A stretch of 64,000 nucleotides of DNA from Perognathus longimembris pacificus. Its lineage: Eukaryota > Chordata > Mammalia > Rodentia > Heteromyidae. Under the pieces are notes generated by a model. That model was not told the DNA's origin, ran no database searches, and was given only the letters and a program-made list of their open reading frames with translations. Of the stretch, positions 1 through 11,212 are shown piece after piece (the first letter of the stretch is position 1; the number at the start of each line of letters is the position of its first letter). The DNA is taken from the NCBI RefSeq assembly GCF_023159225.1, contig NC_063171.1:34937378-35001377 (forward strand), written 5' to 3'. The translations under genes were made by a program, and so were the position numbers.

Positions 1-111
1 ATGGTGGAAGGGACAATGATGGAGAAACCACGAATGCTATTGGAGCCCTGGAGCATTACACCTGGCCAAAGTTAAAAGGGCAAGAAAAATTCCCCAGACT
101 AAATAGCTAAA

Positions 112-340
112 GTGAGCACCAGTGACTCACACTTGCTATTTAAAAGGCTGAGATCTGAGGATCATAGTTCAAAGCCAGCCCAGGCAGAAAAGTCTATGAT
201 ACTCTTATGTTCAACTAACATAAAGAGTCAGACTGGAGGTGTGGCTCAAATGGTAAAGCACTAGCCATGAACAAAACTGTTGAACAAATCATAAGGCCTT
301 GAGTTCAAGCCCTGGTACAAGCACCAAAATTATAATTAAA
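112..340 (+). mobile_element. B1-like/Geo dimeric SINE
   Basis: The 7SL-like left half has the 'ggctgagatctgaggatc' core and a pol III B-box-like 'gttcaaagcc'. The right half has the Geo A-box-like 'gtggctcaaatgg' and B-box-like 'gttcaagcc'. It is diverged, and no clear target-site duplication is visible. Confidence 0.85.
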
Positions 341-378
341 GAATGAAGTGAAACCTAAAGGATGCTCAAAAAGTAGGG

Positions 379-635
379 GGAGCCAGGTATCAATGGGTCA
401 TGCCTGCAAACTAGCTTCTCAGGAGGCTGAGATCTGAGGATGGCAGTTCAAAGCCAACCAAGCAGGAAAGTCTGTGAGACTCTCTTCTCCAATAAACTAA
501 TCAGAAAATGCTGGAAATGACACTGTGGCTCAAGGGCAGAGCACTATCTTTGACCAGAGGAAGCTCAGAGACAGTGGCCAGGCCCTGAGGTCAAGCCCCA
601 GGACAAGCAAAAACAAAAACAAAATAAAATAAAAT
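379..635 (+). mobile_element. B1-like/Geo dimeric SINE with TSD
   Basis: Both halves are present, ending in an A-rich tail of (AAAAC) and (AAAAT) units. A 10-bp target-site duplication 'aaaagtaggg' flanks it at 369-378 and 636-645, so the boundaries are firm. Confidence 0.88.
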
Positions 636-640
636 AAAAG

Positions 641-1334
641 TAGGGAGGAATAATGCTGCAAATAGAAGCACCCTCATGTGCACAGGCTCAGAGATAAGGG
701 AGTTCAGATAGAATTGAGGAACAGAACTGTTTCAGTGTGGCTTGCATGGAATGTAAGACACGGCTGTAAGAAGTCAGATCAGAGAAGAAAGCAGAAATCT
801 TGCAGGGCATTTTTCTGAGCATGGAAGGCAGACATTGGAGGGCTTTGGGATGAGAAATGGCATGATCAGGAAAATAACTCAGAAACAAAAAAATAGGAAA
901 TGTAGGCAAAGCTAAGACCCTGTTACCCAAAGCATCAGCAATGATGGAGATGGAGAAAATGCAGACACATTAAAAGAGAATCAAGTGAATACTGACTTAG
1001 TTTGGAATGGGGAGGAATATGGGAGGGGAAATCCCAAACTGAGGCTTGAGCAGCTTCCTTCAGAGGTTGGGGGAGGGGGTCCTAGCACCAGGACACCAAA
1101 CTTCAAATTCTTTCTGTCTGGAATTCTCTTACCCCATGTACCTTCTGGTCTTAGTCTGTCACTCTGTTTTCTACTTAAACACTAACTTACCAGAAATCTT
1201 CACAAGGAAAACCTAATCAGTGCTCAAACCCTCACTCCATTTTTAATACTTTATTACTGTACAACCTCTCACTCCCTCATATTACTTCAGAGTGTTTATT
1301 ATTGCCCAAAACATTGTGCATTTGTTAATTACCT
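641..1334. other. Unassigned; ancient repeat-like stretch
   Basis: Positions 740-960 resemble an old mammalian interspersed repeat ('catgatcagga', then 'atgatggagatgga'), which I cannot name. No gene is seen: the open frames here are short and have no recognisable domain. Confidence 0.5.
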
Positions 1335-1455
1335 TTCAGGTATGGTAAGTCCTATGAGAGCAGGAAGTGTTTTAACAGGGTTGTACCAATTACTAACTTA
1401 TTTATGCTTTCCATTGCTTCCAAACCTCAACAATGCTTGACAGCACATGTCTTTT
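1335..1455 (+). repeat. L2-like fragment
   Basis: The order 'gtaagtcctatgagagcagg', then a region like the L2 'tatccccagtgcct' segment, then 'gcttgacagcaca' follows the L2 3' end. It is very diverged. Confidence 0.35.
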
Positions 1456-3409
1456 CCCTATTCAGCCATTTGGATGAGAATTGTGGTCTCTCATTTCACT
1501 ATCTAACATGAAAATATAGTGAAGGTAGGCAACTTTTCACACATGTGCTTTGAATGCGCTCATGTAAAGTTCCTGTTCTAGTCTCCTTTATTGATTTGTG
1601 ATCATTCTCTATGCTCTGAATTCATACCTTTATTGGGCACAAGCATTTCAGTGTTTTCTTTGATTTATTCTCCTTTCTTAACAGTGACTTTTCATGAACA
1701 TAAATCCTCCACTTTTATACAACCTATTTTATCACCTTTCCCCTTTATGGCAGTGCTTTCTGCCACTTGGAATTATTGTGCATAAAGGAGGATGTGTGAG
1801 TCAGGAGGATGGAGGTAAAGAGAAAGCTCCTTCCAAAGGGGGAGGATGGGCTAAGTCAAGGTATGCATGTGATCTCAAGACTGAAAACACTGTACTGGAC
1901 TGGCTAGAGTGGAAGATTTATGTTGTCAAATGTGAGAGAAGAGATTGCACAGGCAAAGTGGGGCTAATCTGAAGAACATTAAAGCCAGACCAAGCCATAT
2001 CCCCTTGTATGGAGGCTGGGAGTATATTCAGGATGCCCTTGTCTCTCTGGAAGGCATCCTAGGCTGCTGCCTTCCCTCTCTCTGCCTGCGAGTGACCATG
2101 TAGATGTGCCCACCACAGAGTTGAATCGCTGCCCCTGGATACTTTTCTATCCCATGCATCTCCCTGTGTCCATATCATGCCGAGTACAGGACAAGTTCAT
2201 AGGCTCTCACAAGAGAACAGTATTAACTTTTCAAGAATTCTTCAAGCCAGTTAACCTTGTTGGGGTAGCTTGAAATCAGTCATGGGATGATTTACACCAC
2301 AGAAATGGGGCAGAAGCTATACATCAGGGCTAGCCAACTCTTCCACAAAGCCAATTGTTAAGTATTTGTCAACACAACACAAGACCCTGGCCTGATTCAT
2401 CTCTATGTGACCCTCACCAAGCACGCCTGCATCAGCATTTGTCCAAGTAGATTACAGTTTTCCATAATACCTACCACTCCTTTTAAGACTCCCTCCCAAA
2501 ACCCCTCTCCTCATAGTAATTGTAGGACTCCTGTTCTCTACTCTTTTGTACAAACAGCAAGTATGTCATGATCACTTATTAAATACAGTGATACTAACTC
2601 TGCTAGTTTATGCATGAACCCAAGAAGCATTCAGAGAACAATGTGGGGTAATACATAGTGAATTTCACAGAAGCCATTCTTCCCAGTGCTCAGTCCTCAG
2701 GAGATCTTCGTAAGCCAGTTGCTATTCCTAAGAGGCCTGTGGAGTACCCTTTCCCATGAAATTCTAGAGTGAAAGCAGCCCAGGCATTTCCTAGCGCCAA
2801 AAGCTCATCAAAACTCACAAGGCCTGAAATGAGGAGCCTGTGGGCCTGCTGTGTCAGACTCTGGCCCTCCACAAACAGGATGGGGAAATGTCAGCTGGTG
2901 AGAGAACACATGACTCACACCAGCAATACCCCTTGGGGAAGAACAATTTTTCAGTAAAAAGCAATGAGTAAAATTTTATTTACTGAATTATGCCAAGAAC
3001 CAAACCTTGGTGAAAAAAAAAAAAGAAAATGAATACAAATTAAACACAACTCCAGCATTTCAAAGCAATTAAGATATTCAACTGTAGATCCCTTTGTTTG
3101 TAAAGAAAAGATCCCATCCAATGTTTCTTAAACAAAAGAATATGGACAAGGAAGGAAAGCAAGGGTATGAGTCTTCTCAAAGATGGGGGTGAAGGCCTGT
3201 GTGATTCAAACACAAACAACTCCACATTATAATTGCTTTCATTTATTTTTAGTCATGGTAAAGTCACTTATGTGGAAATTTCAAAGACCATTAAGGAAGA
3301 CATGACTGTACTTATAAAAAGAGAGAGAGGAGAGAGAGAGGCCTGACTTTTCAAAAGGAGGAGAATTATTCATCTTTCACACATGAAGAAACTGAAGACT
3401 CACGGAACC
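1456..3409. other. Unassigned interval, no gene seen
   Basis: This is AT-rich, non-repetitive-looking DNA. Small open frames (1591-1972, 2690-2957) have no recognisable domain, no splice context and overlap on both strands. Minor marks are an AP-1-like TGACTCA at 2911-2917, an A-tract near 3014 and a short GA run at 3321-3341. Confidence 0.6.
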
Positions 3410-3495
3410 ACAGACTTGACCAGTATATATCCAGTGCTAATCATGCTTTGCACACAGTAGGTCTGCTAGAAATGGCCATTGGGTGAAGGAGTGAG
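3410..3495 (+). repeat. L2-like 3' end fragment
   Basis: The series 'atccagtgctaatcatgct', 'ttgcacacagtaggt', 'gggtgaaggagtg' follows the L2 terminal 'cagtgcctggcacatagtaggtg' pattern. It is ancient and partial. Confidence 0.35.
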
Positions 3496-3589
3496 AACCA
3501 TACCGGAGCTGCATTTTAGCAAAGTTGGCCTGAGCGTTTCAACCCCCAAGCCTGGTGATTTTCTACACTGGAGTGGTGGTTAATTAGGC

Positions 3590-3725
3590 AGATGGTGTCT
3601 GGAGGCAGGCTGCCTGGGACCCTACGCAGCCCATCTTCTATGAGCTATGTGACTATGTTTTATAACACCCCTAAAACTCAGCTTCCTTTTCCATAAAAAT
3701 GGAGGTAATTGTCCCTCACAAAGCC
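3590..3725 (+). repeat. MIR SINE (first of a pair)
   Basis: MIR landmarks in order are 'gctgcctggga', 'gagctatgtgac', 'ctcagcttcc' and 'ataaaaatggaggtaat'. The element is diverged, and its 3' part is cut short by the next MIR. Confidence 0.6.
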
Positions 3726-3734
3726 TGACAGAGG

Positions 3735-3940
3735 AGCTCATCTGGTAGTCAAAAGCATATATGTTCATGTTTAACTGTTTGGGTTTAAATCCCAATTCTT
3801 CTGTTTATTTACTGTATGATGTAGGCCAAGTTACTTTCCCTCTCTTTGTTTCATACTCCTTCAGTTCTCAAGTGTGTTTAATAACTGCACTTACCACATA
3901 GGGTTGTGGGAAAGACTAAACAAGGCCTGGCATTTTGCTA
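3735..3940 (+). repeat. MIR SINE (second of a pair)
   Basis: MIR landmarks are 'gggtttaaatccca', 'ggccaagttactttccctct', 'actgcacttaccacataggg' and 'ttgtgggaaagactaaa'. It is fuller than the neighbour at 3590-3725 and in the same orientation. Confidence 0.7.
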
Positions 3941-4634
3941 CAAGAACAAGTATTTGCCGTGGCCACTTATCACAGACACCCCTGTGAGTTCATATGAATT
4001 TCCATCAATTCAGCTACACATGAGAGTGCTATCACCATGGTATGGGCTGTCCTTGAGTCAAACCAGAGTCAAATCCACAGTACAGACCAGACCCTGGTTT
4101 GAAAAGATATACAAATAGTATGCAAAGCCAATGCTGAGTACTAGATTGAGATCCCATGACAGCCAATCTGAATTATGAAATTCAGATGTCACAACAAAAG
4201 GAAGGGCAGCTTTTTGTCAGAATGTTGTAAGAAGAACCCAGGGGCCTTGTGTCTTCATCATTTGTGGAAACCAATTCCAATGTACCAATCCACTGATAAA
4301 AGGTTGGAAAGTCTGAGAATCATCTAAGCTAGCCTGGCAGTTGCCAAGAGATACAATGGGACTCAAGCTCTCAGGTTCCCTTTCTGCCCCTTGGTACTTT
4401 CCTAAGCCTTCTCTGGCAGAAGAACAACTCAGTTCAATCCAGGAGAGCTTTGGATATCTCACATCTACTGATGCACTCTGGATGCACCTCCTCTGTGAGT
4501 CATGACCATCTTCCTTACAGACTGATGATCCAAAGTCCACATTTAGCTTGAGCATTTAGTAAAGATAATGTGAAAATAATGACCAACTTCTGAAGCTGAA
4601 AATCGATACACCTGTGCATTCTGTGGAGTCCCTG
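3941..4634. other. Unassigned interval, no gene seen
   Basis: No repeat or coding signal is recognised. A 112-codon minus frame at 4217-4555 has no known domain, and frames of this length are expected by chance in a window this size. Confidence 0.6.
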
Positions 4635-4885
4635 TAGTATACAGCTTAAGAAAACTTAAGCTGTAGAGACAGTTGCTACCTGAGTTCAACTCTTGATTTA
4701 TCCCTTCTTTACTGTGGGCAAGATAGTTAATTTCTCTGTCACTTTGTTGCCACTACAGTATAATATAACAATTATATTTACTATACCTCCTTTCCAGGAG
4801 ATTAAATGAGTGAAGTGCTCAGGAAATGTCAAGCACTTAGGAAATAACCTGAGAAATAGGTTAGCTATGATTAGCACACCACTTA
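4635..4885 (+). repeat. MIR SINE
   Basis: MIR landmarks are 'gagttcaactcttg', 'gggcaagatagttaatttct', 'tatacctcctttccaggaga', 'ttaaatgagtgaagtgct' and 'aagcacttaggaaat'. It is moderately diverged. Confidence 0.65.
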
Positions 4886-6055
4886 GAACTGAGTAAAATG
4901 TGCTTGCACATATAGAGACAGAAGGTAGAGCTATCTCACTCTGAGCAAAATGAAAGCTTGTACCATTCATGTGTTAGCCTTGCTGTCTCTCTTAAGATAC
5001 ACTCCACATTCACTTCAGCAATATACTCTCCAAGGTAGAGACTCTTTCCACTGTGCTTGCTCCTTGGCTGGCACAGCACTGAAATCTTTGAACCAATTCC
5101 TCTGAAGTTTCCAAAACAATTAGCTTAGGACAGAGTCAACCTGGAAATTTTTCGTAGGCTGAATTATAGTTTGATAAGGATGGGAATGAAAACACTAGAT
5201 GCTCACCTACACTGGGCCTTCCTTCACTAATTCACCAACTTATAAAAGTCTACACATTGATGTTTTGTGTATGTACCCTAATTCACATTATTCACAGCAA
5301 GTTCGGGTAGAGAACTGTACTCAGGCCATCAATAATGAGGACAAGGTCTCAGAATTCAACCCTTCCTTTCATCCAAAGCCTAGCTTAGGCATCATTCCTC
5401 TGGTTCAGCTCTTCAATTATCTCCCTCACCACAAAAAAAAAAAAAATTGACTCTCAGAGAATACAGGTCAATGCATCATTGTAGTAACAGTCAGTTACAA
5501 CCAAAACTGAGACAAGGACACCTGGAGTTACTGGTTCCAAAATCAGAGCTATTTTCCTCAGATATCTTGGGAAATATCTCTGAAGATTATGCTCTTCCAG
5601 TGAACTGACAAACTAAGCAAAACAAGACAAAAATGAAGCCTCAAGTAACATCAACACTCATTTATGGAATAACAAGCGAGTGCTCACCATTGTTAGAAGG
5701 ATTCTACGTGATTAGCCTGAAACCTCACGGAGACCAAGAAAACCTAGCCAATCAGCAGTGCCCTTTATTGCAACTGTGGGAGCAAGGGCACATGAGGAAG
5801 AGAAAATCACTTGCCATTGTTCTTGGTTTAGGTTGTCTTTGCCCTTCTTTCTCCTTCCACATTCAGGGGGGCTTACAGAGAAATCAAAAAGGTGCAATTC
5901 TGCCTGCTGGAATATGACATAAAAACAGGGGCAAGCAGAGAGGCAAGAGCAACCCCAAAGCCTGGCAGCCTCATCTTTGCTCCATTCTCTGATCTTCCCA
6001 CTTTCTGCCATGACAATGGCCCTTCTGTGTCCCTTCCCCTTGTGTGGATAACACC

Positions 6056-6058
<3 letters not shown>
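4886..6058. other. Unassigned interval, no gene seen
   Basis: There is no recognised repeat apart from an A-tract at about 5432-5446. Overlapping open frames on both strands at 5633-6011 (94 and 99 codons) are mutually exclusive and carry no known domain. Confidence 0.6.

Positions 6059-6091
<33 letters not shown>
6059..6091 (+). repeat. (A)33 tract
   Basis: An uninterrupted run of 33 adenines. No SINE or L1 body is recognisable upstream, so it is either an orphan retroposon tail or a simple expansion. Confidence 0.9.
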
Positions 6092-6092
<1 letters not shown>

Positions 6093-6201
6093 CGAACATG
6101 GTGGACCTTGCTCTTAGTGACCCGGAAGCCTGTAATTAGTTTGATCCAACCAATATGATCTTAATTATCATCAATAAAAAGGATATTTAGTAGGCACCCA
6201 A

Positions 6202-6246
6202 AGGTACTTACTACCTTAGACTAAGGTGCTTACTACCTTTAGACTA
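6202..6246. repeat. Imperfect tandem duplication, 22/23-bp unit
   Basis: Two adjacent copies of a 22-23 bp unit (cores 'aggtacttactacctt' and 'aggtgcttactacctt', each ending 'agacta') differ by one substitution and one inserted T. Confidence 0.85.
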
Positions 6247-6559
6247 AGTTTTGTGCCTGAAGTATGTTTAGAATGGACCAATGTATGAATGCACATATTC
6301 TACTCCTGCAATGGATGGACAGAGCAGGATAGTGAGCAGTGGAGCTACCTTGAAATATCATCACCAGGTGTCATGTCCATATGCTATTGTCATTGTGCTG
6401 TTGCCATCATATACCTACCAATATTTTCTTTGAGTCAATGAAAGAAAAACTCTCTTGTCCAGCGTTCAGCATGGAAAGACAGCTTTGTACATGCTTTCCT
6501 TATTATTTCTTGTCTACACTATGTTTAGGACTTCTATCAACATAGTGTATCATACTTAG

Positions 6560-7500
6560 ATCTTTTGTTTTTCATTTTTGGGGGTCAGGTTTTATAATTT
6601 TCAGCCTGCAAGTCCTGCGTATGCCCTTGTATATATGTAAACGTAATTGCTGTGGGGTGATTGCAAATACCACTGTATTTTTAATTTGGGTGTCTCCATA
6701 GTCAATATTGGCATACAGAAATTTACTTGATTTTTGTATCCTGTGAGCTTGCTAAACCCATTAATTAGCTCTAAGAAGATTTCTTGGAACTGTTTACATA
6801 GGAAACCATGTCACCTTCAATTATGATTTTACTTCCTCCTTTATGATGTATATGTATGTATTTATTGCAGTTGCTACTCTTCCAGAAATATACTGTAAAG
6901 AAGTGAGAGAAGCAGAGGCAGAATCCTTGCCCTAATTCCAGTCTTAGGGAGAAGGCCTTTCATCATTAAAGATAAGGTTGCTCTTCATTAAGTCATTCCT
7001 TTTTCTTCCCTATTTGCTGAGAGATTTTTATCATAGTTTCATCATAATTAATATGATGTAAAAACTAGAATTACAGGGCTGGGGATATGGTCTAGTGGCA
7101 AGAGTGCCTGCCTCATATACATGAGGCCCTGGGTTCGGTTCCCCAGCACCACATTTACAGAAAATGGCCAGAAGTGGCGCTGTGGCTCAAGTGGCAGAGT
7201 GCTAGCCTTGAGCAAAAAGAAGCCAGGGACAGTGCTCAGGCCCTGAGTCCAAGCCCCAGGACTGGCAAAAAAAAAAAAACAAAAACTAGAATTACATACC
7301 TGGAATGAATCCAACAAATATAATATGTAATTTTTCATACAGGGTTACATTAGATTTGCTAATATTTTGTTGAGATTTTCCTATCTATTAATATGGCTAG
7401 TCCTGCTTTTATTTGATTAATATTCACATGATAAAATTTTTCTTCCTTTTATTTTAATATGCCTATGTCATTGTGCTTATTCACTTTATTTACTTTGGGA
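6560..7500 (-). mobile_element. Old L1 ORF2 (RT region) fragment, interrupted by SINE
   Basis: On the minus strand this matches mammal-wide L1 ORF2. Landmarks read on the plus strand are 'ttttataattttcagcctgc', 'ttttgtatcctgtgagcttg', 'gagagatttttatcatagtt' and 'gatttgctaatattttgttg'. It carries many indels and is not coding. The IDL-Geo SINE at 7076-7280 splits it. Confidence 0.65.
7076..7280 (+). mobile_element. IDL-Geo SINE, full length, with TSD
   Basis: The left ID-like half starts 'ggctggggatatgg' and has an A-box region 'tggtctagtggc' and a B-box 'ggttcggttcc'. The Geo half follows, then an A-tail. A perfect 16-bp target-site duplication 'aaaaactagaattaca' lies at 7060-7075 and 7281-7296. 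The near-consensus body indicates recent insertion. Confidence 0.95.
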
Positions 7501-7682
7501 TTTTTTTGTTGGTAGTACTGAGGTTTGTTCTCAGGGCCTTGCATTTGCTAGGCTGATATGCTACAACTTGAGCTACATACCCCCAAACCCCTTATGTTTT
7601 AAGCTAGTTTCAGATAGAGCCTCATCCTTTTAACTGGGCCAGCCTCAGACCATAATCTGCCTATCTCTTCTTGTTTATCAAT
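7500..7682 (-). mobile_element. Old ID/B1-like dimeric SINE fragment
   Basis: The plus strand shows the complement of an ID/Geo-type end ('ggtagtactgaggtttg', 'acttgagctaca') followed by complemented B1-like sequence ('gggccagcctcagacc'). It is too diverged to assign to one of the two local dimer families. Confidence 0.5.
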
Positions 7683-7700
7683 ATTTGAAGAGAAATTCTT

Positions 7701-7917
7701 TTATTTTTTAATTGCCTTTTTTTTTGGCCAGTCCTGGGCCTTGGACTCAGGGCCTGAGCACTGTCCCTGGCTTGTTTTTGCTCAAGGCTAACACTCTGCC
7801 ACTTGAGCCACAGTGCCCCTTCTGGCCATTTTCTGTATATGTGGTGCTGGGGAATTGAACCCAGGGCCTCATGTATAGGAGGCAAGCACTCTTGCCACTA
7901 GGCCATATCCCCAGCCC
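7701..7917 (-). mobile_element. IDL-Geo SINE, full length, with TSD
   Basis: This is the complete reverse-oriented dimer: complemented Geo ('cagtcctgggccttgg'), then complemented IDL ending 'ccatatccccagccc'. A perfect 15-bp TSD 'tgaagagaaattctt' lies at 7686-7700 and 7918-7932. Confidence 0.94.
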
Positions 7918-8074
7918 TGAAGAGAAATTCTTATAGAAGATAGCTGAATCATGTTTTTTAAAGCATTGTGCTAATCTTTGTCATGTTCATAGGTTCAAAA
8001 TAACCAAATGTCACCAATTACCTACATTCTTACTCTAAATATATCAGTCCTCAGTGTTAATCTAATGTATTTAA

Positions 8075-8250
8075 TCCTTAAAGTGATATCCTGAAAGTAT
8101 GTGCATTCTATAAAGGGGAAATTGCAGGCACAGAGGAGTAAAAGGGTTTGCCAAAGTTAACACATCCAGGAAGCAATGGAATTGGAATTTGAGCACAGTC
8201 TGACTCTAGCATTCTTATACCCAGTATACTTCACCACCTTGTGCTGCCAA
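8075..8250 (-). repeat. MIR SINE
   Basis: The complement of MIR is visible as 'aaaggggaaattgcaggcac', 'ggtttgccaaagttaacac' and 'cagtctgactctagcattc'. Confidence 0.6.
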
Positions 8251-9042
8251 CAAGCAGACCTGGCTCCTTCTCACTCCTAGAACTGGGTTTGGTACAGGCT
8301 GTGCATATTTGAGCAGGTCCACCTGTTCAATGGCTCAGCCCCATTTGGAAGAGAAGTTTCAATTTGGAGAAGTTCAAGTCTTTGGGCCAAGAGTGCTTGC
8401 AGGTATGGCTGCCAGTCACGACTTGCTGCTCTTCCTTCTAAGGTTAGAATAAGCAGCGGTTATCAATCCTCTCCTCAGGATCCCAGAGGCCCTGGGCAGC
8501 AGGGACCAACACCACTGGCAGGCTAAGTAAATGGGTGAGAGTGTCTGGCCGATTTAAAGAAGAGGGTCTGACTTCAGGCAGGCAAACAGAGCAGTAGTGT
8601 CTGACTCAGGGAAGCCCACCAAGATAAACACTGACTCTCACCCTCCCTCCTCACTGTGGATTTCTCCAGGAAAGAGGAGGGAGGAGTCTGGTAGGAGTCA
8701 GGGCAGTGCCTTGGGTCTGATCCAAAGCAGACACACAGGCCTCTCCAGAGGTTATAGATCCAGTCTCTCTGACGTCATCTAAATGCTTCAATAGGGGCCC
8801 AAAACTAACCTTTTCCCCTTGAAATGAAGCCTTTTATAAGATGACTCAGTAAGGGGAGTGGAACACACAACTCACAGCTCTCTTCTGCTATGAACAGAAC
8901 TTGGCTACAGACCCAATGTTTACGCCCTCTCCCCAAGAGCCTATGCTGAAATGTAACTTCCAATATGGTGGTATTGGAATTTAGAGCCTTCAGTGGGTAG
9001 ACAGGTCATGACAAAAAGGCCCTCTTAAATAAATGAGATTTT
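8251..9042. other. Repeat-free segment, no gene seen
   Basis: No SINE, L1 or MIR is recognisable. It contains the cluster of promoter/enhancer-like sites listed separately at 8602-8848. No open frame stands out. Confidence 0.55.
8602..8848 (+). promoter_or_regulatory. Candidate CRE/AP-1/TATA-like cluster
   Basis: Within 250 bp there are two AP-1 consensus sites TGACTCA (8602-8608 and 8842-8848), one perfect palindromic CRE TGACGTCA (8770-8777), and a TATA-like TATAAG (8835-8840) next to the second AP-1 site. The motifs are seen directly; regulatory activity is inferred. No transcript or exon can be tied to it. Confidence 0.3.
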
Positions 9043-9057
9043 AAAAGGAATCCAGAG

Positions 9058-9247
9058 GGCTGGGAATGTGGCTTAGTGGAAGAGTGTTTGCCTAGCATGT
9101 ATGAAGCCCTGGTTCAACCACATAAACAGAAAAGGCTGGAAGTGGTGCTGTGGCTCAAGTGGTAGAGTGATAGCCTTGAGCTAAAGCAGCTCAGAAAGAG
9201 TGCCCAGGTCCTCAGTTCAATCCCAAGGACAGGCAAGAAAGAAAAAA
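9058..9247 (+). mobile_element. IDL-Geo SINE, older variant, with TSD
   Basis: The left half resembles generic ID ('aatgtggcttagtgg', 'gcctagcatgtatgaagc') more than the young copies do. The Geo half is diverged but keeps 'agttcaatccc'. A 15-bp TSD 'aaaaggaatccagag' lies at 9043-9057 and 9248-9262. Confidence 0.92.
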
Positions 9248-9410
9248 AAAAGGAATCCAGAGAGCTCCCTTCTCCCTTCCATCATGCATATAAAGACTAG
9301 TAAGAAGATTCTGCCTACAAACCTGGAAGGAGGCCTTCACCAGACAGCAAATCTGATGGCACTTTCATCTAGCATTAACTATAACTATAACTATAAGAAA
9401 TAACTTGTTG

Positions 9411-9633
9411 GGCTGGGAATATGGCCTAGTGGCAAGAGTGTTTGCCTCATATACACGGAGCCCTGGGTTCGATTCCGCAGCACCACATATATAGAAAACC
9501 ACCAGAGTGGCGCTGTGGCTCAAGTGGCAGAGTGCTAGCCTTGAGCAAAAAGAAGCCAGGGACAGTGCTCAGGCCTTGAATCCAAGGCCCAGGACTGGCA
9601 AAAAAAAAAAAAGAAAGAAAGAAAGAATGAATG
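9411..9633 (+). mobile_element. IDL-Geo SINE with TSD
   Basis: A full dimer with a tail that runs into GAAA and GAAT units. A 9-bp TSD 'aacttgttg' lies at 9402-9410 and 9634-9642. Three copies of an ACTATA unit lie just upstream (about 9377-9396). Confidence 0.93.
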
Positions 9634-9642
9634 AACTTGTTG

Positions 9643-10009
9643 TTATTTATAAGCCTCAGCATCTACGTAGTTGTGTAGTTTATTCTAACCAGAATATATA
9701 AAGAAATTATTCAAATACCCCATTCTCCACACCTGCAATTTGGGTGGCCTAATTCATAAAGGAGAGAGGGGCAGGATTATTTGACCTATGACCTGTATCA
9801 GCACAGAAAGGAGAAGATGCAAGGACCATCATTAACAAAAGCAGACAGCAAAAGAAAGTTGAGTCAATTGACCACATAAACTATATAAATCTATCAACCA
9901 AATTATAGCCAAAAAATATATAGATAACATCTGAACCCTGAATCCTTGGAAACCTTTAGCCTGTATGTCACAGCTGAGCACAGTACACATTAAGCAAGCT
10001 GATATACAG
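9643..10009. other. Unassigned interval, no gene seen
   Basis: AT-rich sequence without a recognised repeat or coding signal. Confidence 0.55.
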
Positions 10010-10165
10010 TCATCTATTTCATCAAAACTAGAAACCAGATTCATGAAGGTTAAGATACTTTTTCAAGGTCAAGGAAAAGGGGAAGCAGAGCCTAGGCATA
10101 AGATCTGGTTTCAATTTGGATCTTTTGGCCCTAGACAAAAGTTCTCTTCATCCTCCACACACATC
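10010..10165 (-). repeat. Possible MIR fragment
   Basis: Complemented MIR-like order: 'aaggttaagatactttttca', 'aggtcaaggaaaag', 'atctggtttcaatttgga'. It is weak and diverged. Confidence 0.35.
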
Positions 10166-10825
10166 ATCACAGAAACAAACAGATGCCTGTGCTAAAATGG
10201 GTAAGGACTCAAAGCTCCTTCCCAAGAAAAGAAGAATGCACAATCCCTTCACTGAGGATACTCAGCAAGTCCCTGACCAAACTTGTAGAAATGCCTTGGC
10301 TCTGTAACTTCAATGTGGCAGGAAATCAGGTGTTTGTAGAAAATGACTATAATGTGTTCAGCTGATAGGACGAGGAACAAAGTCCTCTTCCCTTTCTCAG
10401 CCCACCCCCCAAGAAACTTTCTCTAAGTTTGGATGATCTTATTTTTACACTCTTTTTAATAAAGTCCATTGTCCTAAATACCATTCTAAATATGTCAAAG
10501 GCCATTGGACTGAAGAAAGCCTTCAAACAGAAAGAAATGAGCTGGTGACTAATACTCTTGGCAAGAATCTGTAGCAACCATCCTGACAAAAATGCACCCT
10601 AGTTCCTGACTTAAAAATAAGATGTGCACCTGTATCTCTAAGAATATGCATGTTTCTCTCTCCATATTAAATTTCCTCAAGACCTCAAGGTCCCTTTAGT
10701 AACCTGTAGGTCTCCAAGACTCTCAGTCTCCACTAAGTTCTAACTTTCTGAATTCCTAGCTTTCTAACAGTAAATCCCACCCAACTTACTTCCACCTCGG
10801 GGAAGACAAAAGTTCACCAACAAAA
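10166..10825. other. Unassigned interval, no gene seen
   Basis: No repeat family is recognised. Short overlapping open frames at 10116-10589 on both strands have no domain signature. Confidence 0.55.
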
Positions 10826-11015
10826 TATTAATAACAGCTCATTTTAAGAAGCCTTTACTGTGTATCATTCACATTTCTAGCAGGGTATAACATAGCCTTA
10901 CTTAATCCCACAGAAACTTATGACACAGATATATTTAGTGTCACTAATGTACACAGAAATGATCTAAGGTTACTTAACCCTGCCTACAGCCACATTGGCA
11001 CCAGAGCTATGTCCT
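10826..11015 (-). repeat. MIR SINE
   Basis: Complemented MIR is visible as 'aataacagctcattttaag', 'cctttactgtgtatcattca', 'cttacttaatcccacagaaa' and 'ctaaggttacttaaccctgc'. Confidence 0.6.
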
Positions 11016-11212
11016 TAACTGCCATTATGTGGGTGAAACATCTTTCCACATAGCTTTTATCTCCCCAAAGAACCTTTTCTGATCTCCCTCTTCCCAGTAA
11101 GTTGCCTATATTCTTCATAGTTTGCCTTCTTAACTTTTTAAAAGTATTTATACCACAATGTGATAGATATTAACAAATATAAATTGAAAGAGGCAATAAA
11201 TAATTGTATTTC

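Noticed and set aside
6059..6091. A-tract as tail of a processed pseudogene
   Set aside because: No spliced-gene-like sequence or matching target duplication is visible upstream.
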